This document shows, piece by piece, positions 60,499-64,000 of a stretch of 64,000 nt of DNA. The stretch spans positions 95,900 to 159,899 of the forward strand of contig JADJVF010000012.1 in NCBI GenBank assembly GCA_016716705.1, written 5' to 3'. The stretch comes from Holophagales bacterium (GTDB lineage Bacteria > Acidobacteriota > Thermoanaerobaculia > UBA5066). The position numbers and the translations under genes were made by a program. The notes beneath the pieces are model-generated. The model had not been told where the DNA came from and did no database searches. It saw only the letters and a list, made by a program, of their open reading frames with translations. How positions within the stretch are numbered: the stretch's first letter is position 1; every line of letters begins with the position of its first letter.

Positions 60499-61178
60499 GG
60501 AGTACCGAGATCGACACCTTCCTGGACGACGCGATGAACCCGGTGCGCGTTCTGAAACCGCTCCCGTGCCGCGAGCTCGATCCGCTTCCGGGACCGGTCT
60601 CCCGGGCGTCCCTCGTCCTCGACCTCGCCTGCATCTTCGTCCCCGCGCGCACCCGGGCACTCCTCTCGGGCGAAGGCGGGGAGCCGGGGTCCGTCGAGGA
60701 GACGGTCGTCAAGTGGGCACACGCCCGCGTCCGCTCGCTCGTCGGGACCCTCCTCTCGGGGGACGTCCGCGTCGTCTCCTACCGCCCCGACGCCGCGGCG
60801 CTCACCGGTCTCGGGCCGGGGCTCACCCCGACCGGGGACGACCTCCTCGTCGGTCTCGCGGCCATGTCGCAGCGCCTCGTCGGGGGAGGGCTCATCGAGG
60901 CGCGCGCGGCGGTTGCCTTCTCCACGTCCCTCGCCGGTCTCCCTTCGGCGGAGACGACGGCGGCGGCGCACCGTCTCCTCCAGAACGCCTCCAAGGGACT
61001 GTTCCCGTCCGTCCTCGCCTCGACGGTCGAGATGCTCGGGAACCCTCACGCCGACCCGGAGTCGCTCCGGACGCTGACGGTCCGGCTCGCCGCCACCGGG
61101 GCTCATTCGGGCGCGGACCTTCTCGCGGGGGCGCTCGCTCTCGTCCACGGCGTCATCGACGGCGAGGAGAAGCCATGA
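60495..61178 (+). CDS. allH: DUF2877 protein, AllH subunit of oxamate carbamoyltransferase
   Basis: 227 residues, GTG start overlapping the preceding stop. Family signature G-L-G-P-G-L-T-P-T-G-D-D-L-L-V-G near residue 105 is diagnostic of DUF2877. E. coli ylbF (allH) belongs here; together with FdrA (allF) and YlbE (allG) it is reported to form the oxamate carbamoyltransferase that splits oxalurate to oxamate and carbamoyl phosphate at the end of anaerobic allantoin breakdown. Order here is allH-allF-allG, each joined by a 4-base overlap. Confidence 0.88.
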   Translation: MRSTEIDTFLDDAMNPVRVLKPLPCRELDPLPGPVSRASLVLDLACIFVPARTRALLSGEGGEPGSVEETVVKWAHARVRSLVGTLLSGDVRVVSYRPDAAALTGLGPGLTPTGDDLLVGLAAMSQRLVGGGLIEARAAVAFSTSLAGLPSAETTAAAHRLLQNASKGLFPSVLASTVEMLGNPHADPESLRTLTVRLAATGAHSGADLLAGALALVHGVIDGEEKP

Positions 61179-62722
61179 GCACGCGCGTCTTCGTCCACCC
61201 GGGCTGCTACCAGGACTCCGCCCGGCTCATGCAGGTGAGCCGCGAGCTCGCCGCCCTTCCAGGCGTTTCCGAGGCGGTCGCGATGATGGGGACCGGGACG
61301 AACCGCCGCCTCCTCGTGGACGCGGGTTTCCCGGAGGCGGAGCTGGCCCGCGCGACACCGCTCGACATGATCGTCGCGCTCCGGACGGAATCTCCCGAGG
61401 CGCTCGACGCCGTGCAGGCCGCGCTCGGTCGCCTGCTGGCGGGCAAGGGCGCCATCGCTGCCGCGGGCGGCGGGACGGCGGCGTCCCGGCGTCCCGGAAC
61501 CGTGGCGGAGGCGCTGGAGACCCACCCGGAGGCGAACCTGGTATCGGTCGCGGTCCCGGGCCCGTACGCCGCGTTCGTCGCGAACCGGGGGCTCGACGCG
61601 GGGCGGAGCGTCTTTCTCTTCTCCGACAACGTGTCGCTGGCCGACGAGGTCGCCCTCAAGCGCCGGGCCGCGGGCCTCGGCCTCCTCGTGATGGGCCCCG
61701 ACTGCGGAACGGCGATCCTCTCCGGGGTCGGCCTCGGCTTCGCAAACCGGGTCGAACGGGGGCCTGTCGGAATCGTCGGGGCCTCCGGCACCGGCATCCA
61801 GGAGCTCTCGTGCCTCCTCGACCGCAGGGACGTGGGCATCTCCCACGCCATCGGCACCGGCAGCCGCGACCTCTCGGAAGCGGTGGACGGCACGATGACG
61901 GAGGCGGGCCTGGCGCTCCTCGCGCGCGACCCGGAGACGAAGTGCGTCCTCCTCGTCGCCAAGCACCCGGCCGAGAGTGTGGCGAGGCGTCTTCACGGCA
62001 TCCTCGCGACGCTCGGCAAGCCGGTTGCGGTCCGATACCTCGGCGAGCCGGCACGGGGCCTCGTGGACGGGGTGCTGTACGCCGGCTCGCTCGACGAGGC
62101 GGCGGAAGCGGCCGCGAAGTGGGCGGGGGCCAGGCCATCGCCCGAGGTGGCGGCGTCGGTGGAGCCGGATGAGGGTACCGGACCGGGCCAGGCCATCGGG
62201 GACGTTCGGCTCGTCGGCCTCTTTGGCGGCGGCTCGCTCGCGGCGGAGGCGCGCTGCGTCCTCGCGGCGCGCGGCGTCGAGACGGTCGTTCCCGCCGAGA
62301 AACTGTCGGCCCGCGCGCCGCTCCCTGCCGGAAACCTCGTCGTGGATACCGGGGACGACGCCTACACCGTCGGCCGGCCGCACCCGATGGTCGACCAGAC
62401 CGTCCGCTGCGAGCTGATCCGCGCGGCCGGCGCCGACCTCTCGGTCCGCGTCCTCCTCCTCGACCTCGTCCTCGGCGACGGCGCGCACCCCGACCCGGCG
62501 CCAGAGCTCGTCCAGTGCGTCGTCGCGGCCCGCGCGGCGCGCGGGGGGCGACCCCTCGCCGTCGTCGTCTCCGTCTGCGGCTCGCGGCGCGACCCGCAGG
62601 GGACCGCCCGGCAGGAGGACGTCCTCCGCCACGCCGGGATCCACGTCGAATCTTCGGCCGCCCTCGCGGCCGCGGAAGCCGCGACGCTCCTCCCGCTCGT
62701 CCACGAGGAGGTGGCGCGGTGA
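61175..62722 (+). CDS. allF: FdrA-family protein, AllF subunit of oxamate carbamoyltransferase
   Basis: 515 residues from ATG 61175 (ATGA overlap). Succinyl-CoA-synthetase-like fold: V-M-G-P-D-C-G-T-A near residue 168, G-I-V-G-A-S-G-T-G-I-Q-E-L near residue 195, and a second half with G-L-F-G-G-G-S-L. These match the FdrA family. It is thought to form the carbamoyltransferase with AllG and AllH. No CoA ligase activity should be assumed from the fold. Confidence 0.9.
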   Translation: MSTRVFVHPGCYQDSARLMQVSRELAALPGVSEAVAMMGTGTNRRLLVDAGFPEAELARATPLDMIVALRTESPEALDAVQAALGRLLAGKGAIAAAGGGTAASRRPGTVAEALETHPEANLVSVAVPGPYAAFVANRGLDAGRSVFLFSDNVSLADEVALKRRAAGLGLLVMGPDCGTAILSGVGLGFANRVERGPVGIVGASGTGIQELSCLLDRRDVGISHAIGTGSRDLSEAVDGTMTEAGLALLARDPETKCVLLVAKHPAESVARRLHGILATLGKPVAVRYLGEPARGLVDGVLYAGSLDEAAEAAAKWAGARPSPEVAASVEPDEGTGPGQAIGDVRLVGLFGGGSLAAEARCVLAARGVETVVPAEKLSARAPLPAGNLVVDTGDDAYTVGRPHPMVDQTVRCELIRAAGADLSVRVLLLDLVLGDGAHPDPAPELVQCVVAARAARGGRPLAVVVSVCGSRRDPQGTARQEDVLRHAGIHVESSAALAAAEAATLLPLVHEEVAR

Positions 62723-64000
62723 GCCCGAACACAGCGAGCGCAAAGACAGCGTGCGGCGAGATGGCGGGAGGAACCGCATCCGCCCTTCTCGATGGACGGC
62801 TCGAGGTCGTCCACGCCGGAATCGACGCCGTCGCCGAGGCCCCGCGGTCCACCGGAGCGACGGTGACGCTCGTCGACTTCGAGCCTCCTTCGGGCGGTGA
62901 CCCCCGGCGGATGACGCTTCTCTCCGAGGTCCTCTCCGGCCCGAAGGCCCCGGAGATCGACGCGGCGAATGCGCGCGCCCTCGCGCGCCTCCTCGCGAGC
63001 CGTCCGCACCTCGTCGGCATCGGAATCGCGCGCGACGTCATCCCCGGCATGGCCGAAGACCTCTTCCTCCACGCCGGCCCGCCCGTGACGTGGGAGCGGA
63101 TGTGCGGCCCGATGCGCGGGGCCGTGATCGGCGGACTCCTGCACGAGGGACGCGCGAAGAGCGTGGAGGAGGCGACGACCATCGCCGCTTCCGGCGCCGT
63201 CCGCTTCGACCCGTGCCACCACCACGACGCCGTCGGCCCGATGGCGGGCCTCGTCACGCCGTCGATGCCGGTCTTCATCGTCGAGGACCGCGGCGGCGAG
63301 CGGGCCGGAACCCGGACGTTCTGCACGCTCAACGAGGGGCTCGGAAAGGTCCTCCGCTACGGGGCGTTCTCGGAGGAGGTCCTCGCGCGCCTCGACTACA
63401 TGCGCGACGAGCTGGCGCCGGTCCTCGCCGCCGCCCTCGCGCTCCGCGGCCCGATCGACCTCAAGCACCTGATGGCCCAGGCGCTCCAGATGGGCGACGA
63501 GGGACACAACCGCAACCGCGCCGGCACGTCGCTCTTCTTCCGCGAGCTGGCGCCGGCGATCGTGAGGGCCACAGAGGACCGCGAGAGGGCGGCCCGGGTC
63601 CTCGAGTTCGTCAACGGCAACGACCACTTCTTCCTCAACCTCTCGATGCCGATGGGCAAGTGCATGCTGAAGGCGGCCGAAGGGGAGCCGCTCTCCTCGC
63701 TCGTCACCGTGATGGCCCGCAACGGGACCGACTTCGGCATCCAGCTCGCGTCGATGCCGGGACGCTGGTTCACCGGGCCGGCGCAGATGGTGCGCGGCCT
63801 CTTCTTCCCGGGCCGCACCGCCGCCGACGCGAACCCCGACATCGGCGACAGCGCCATCACGGAGACCGCCGGCTTCGGCGGCTTCGCGATGGGCGCGGCG
63901 CCGGCGATCGTCCAGTTCGTCGGCGGCAGCGCCGAGGACGCCCTCGCGGCGACCCGCGCCATGCGGCGCATCACGCTCGGCGCGAACTCCGGGTTCGCGA
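62719..64000 (+). CDS. allG: DUF1116/YlbE protein, AllG subunit, 3' end outside the window
   Basis: GTG 62719 overlaps the allF stop (GTGA); the frame is open to the window end (427 codons seen). Residues read S-T-G-A-T-V-T-L-V-D-F-E-P-P near 54, V-G-I-G-I-A-R-D-V-I-P-G-M, G-D-E-G-H-N-R-N-R-A-G-T-S, F-V-N-G-N-D-H-F-F-L-N and G-G-F-A-M-G-A-A-P-A-I-V-Q-F-V-G-G, all features of YlbE. It completes the AllFGH set. About 40-50 residues appear to be missing beyond the end. A carbamate kinase gene would be expected next. Confidence 0.9.
   Translation, partial: MSPNTASAKTACGEMAGGTASALLDGRLEVVHAGIDAVAEAPRSTGATVTLVDFEPPSGGDPRRMTLLSEVLSGPKAPEIDAANARALARLLASRPHLVGIGIARDVIPGMAEDLFLHAGPPVTWERMCGPMRGAVIGGLLHEGRAKSVEEATTIAASGAVRFDPCHHHDAVGPMAGLVTPSMPVFIVEDRGGERAGTRTFCTLNEGLGKVLRYGAFSEEVLARLDYMRDELAPVLAAALALRGPIDLKHLMAQALQMGDEGHNRNRAGTSLFFRELAPAIVRATEDRERAARVLEFVNGNDHFFLNLSMPMGKCMLKAAEGEPLSSLVTVMARNGTDFGIQLASMPGRWFTGPAQMVRGLFFPGRTAADANPDIGDSAITETAGFGGFAMGAAPAIVQFVGGSAEDALAATRAMRRITLGANSGFA

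Overview
The window is GC-rich (roughly 70 percent G+C by eye), densely coded chromosomal DNA from a Gram-negative bacterium. It encodes an outer-membrane porin, an OmpA-type lipoprotein and secreted lipoproteins. The mix of Ser/Thr kinases, WD40/TolB-like propellers, tandem S9 peptidases and NtrC-type sigma-54 regulators, with no sign of plasmid or phage, suggests an Acidobacteriota-like or Myxococcota-like lineage. That placement is an inference from gene content only. No rRNA, tRNA, CRISPR array or transposase was seen.

Layout. (1) 1-7.1 kb, tungsten/molybdenum block: the tail of an aldehyde ferredoxin oxidoreductase, a MoaD/ThiS-like carrier and a secreted protein with sulfite-oxidase-like repeats on the plus strand; an alkaline phosphatase and a DoxX protein; then a tightly overlapping minus-strand operon tupA-tupB-tupC-moeA. 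(2) 7.2-18 kb, minus strand: a LysN-like aminotransferase and a MocR regulator with its own promoter/operator region, a receiver-PP2C phosphatase, two tandem S9 peptidases, a PaaI thioesterase, an NADPH-FMN reductase, a kinase with a degenerate receiver, and (18-19.8 kb) a TolB-like lipoprotein. (3) 19.9-34.8 kb, phosphate block: a lipoprotein metallophosphatase, a histidine kinase, an NtrC regulator, a sigma-54 promoter, then an exported CYTH-like fusion protein, an exported pyrophosphatase, an OprP-like porin, two further CYTH-type proteins, a DASS anion transporter, a DUF47 protein, a PiT phosphate transporter and a broken apaH. (4) 34.8-38.5 kb: a second kinase/NtrC pair followed by tandem palindromes, a sigma-54 promoter and an exported target protein. 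(5) 38.5-45.3 kb: an esterase, then acpS, acyl-ACP/CoA ligase, ACP and an alpha-oxoamine synthase (KBL-like), an aldo/keto reductase and an OmpA lipoprotein. (6) 45.3-55.1 kb: a kinase apparently fused to a TonB-C domain, cytosolic pyrophosphatase, a UvrD-type helicase, membrane thioredoxin, hydrolase, GAF-PP2C phosphatase, DUF819 and MFS transporters. (7) 55.1-64 kb, purine/allantoin block: an NCS2 permease, three xanthine-dehydrogenase subunits and the three genes allH-allF-allG (oxamate carbamoyltransferase).

Two features recur across the window. At least 14 single-base frame breaks fall inside otherwise well-conserved genes (tupC, mocR, TolB-like, CYTH fusion, exported PPase, DASS, apaH twice, kinase 2, esterase twice, kinase-TonB, ppa, xdh Mo subunit). 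This pattern is best explained by uncorrected indel errors in a draft long-read or metagenome assembly, so most of these genes are probably intact in the organism. In addition, a 19-bp sequence (AAAATCAAGACCTGACCCC) occurs four times, always between genes.

The most interesting system is the phosphate block. It combines cell-surface triphosphate-tunnel (CYTH) and pyrophosphatase proteins, a phosphate-type porin and inner-membrane phosphate uptake behind a sigma-54 promoter and next to its own two-component pair. It looks like a regulated pathway for using external polyphosphate or pyrophosphate.
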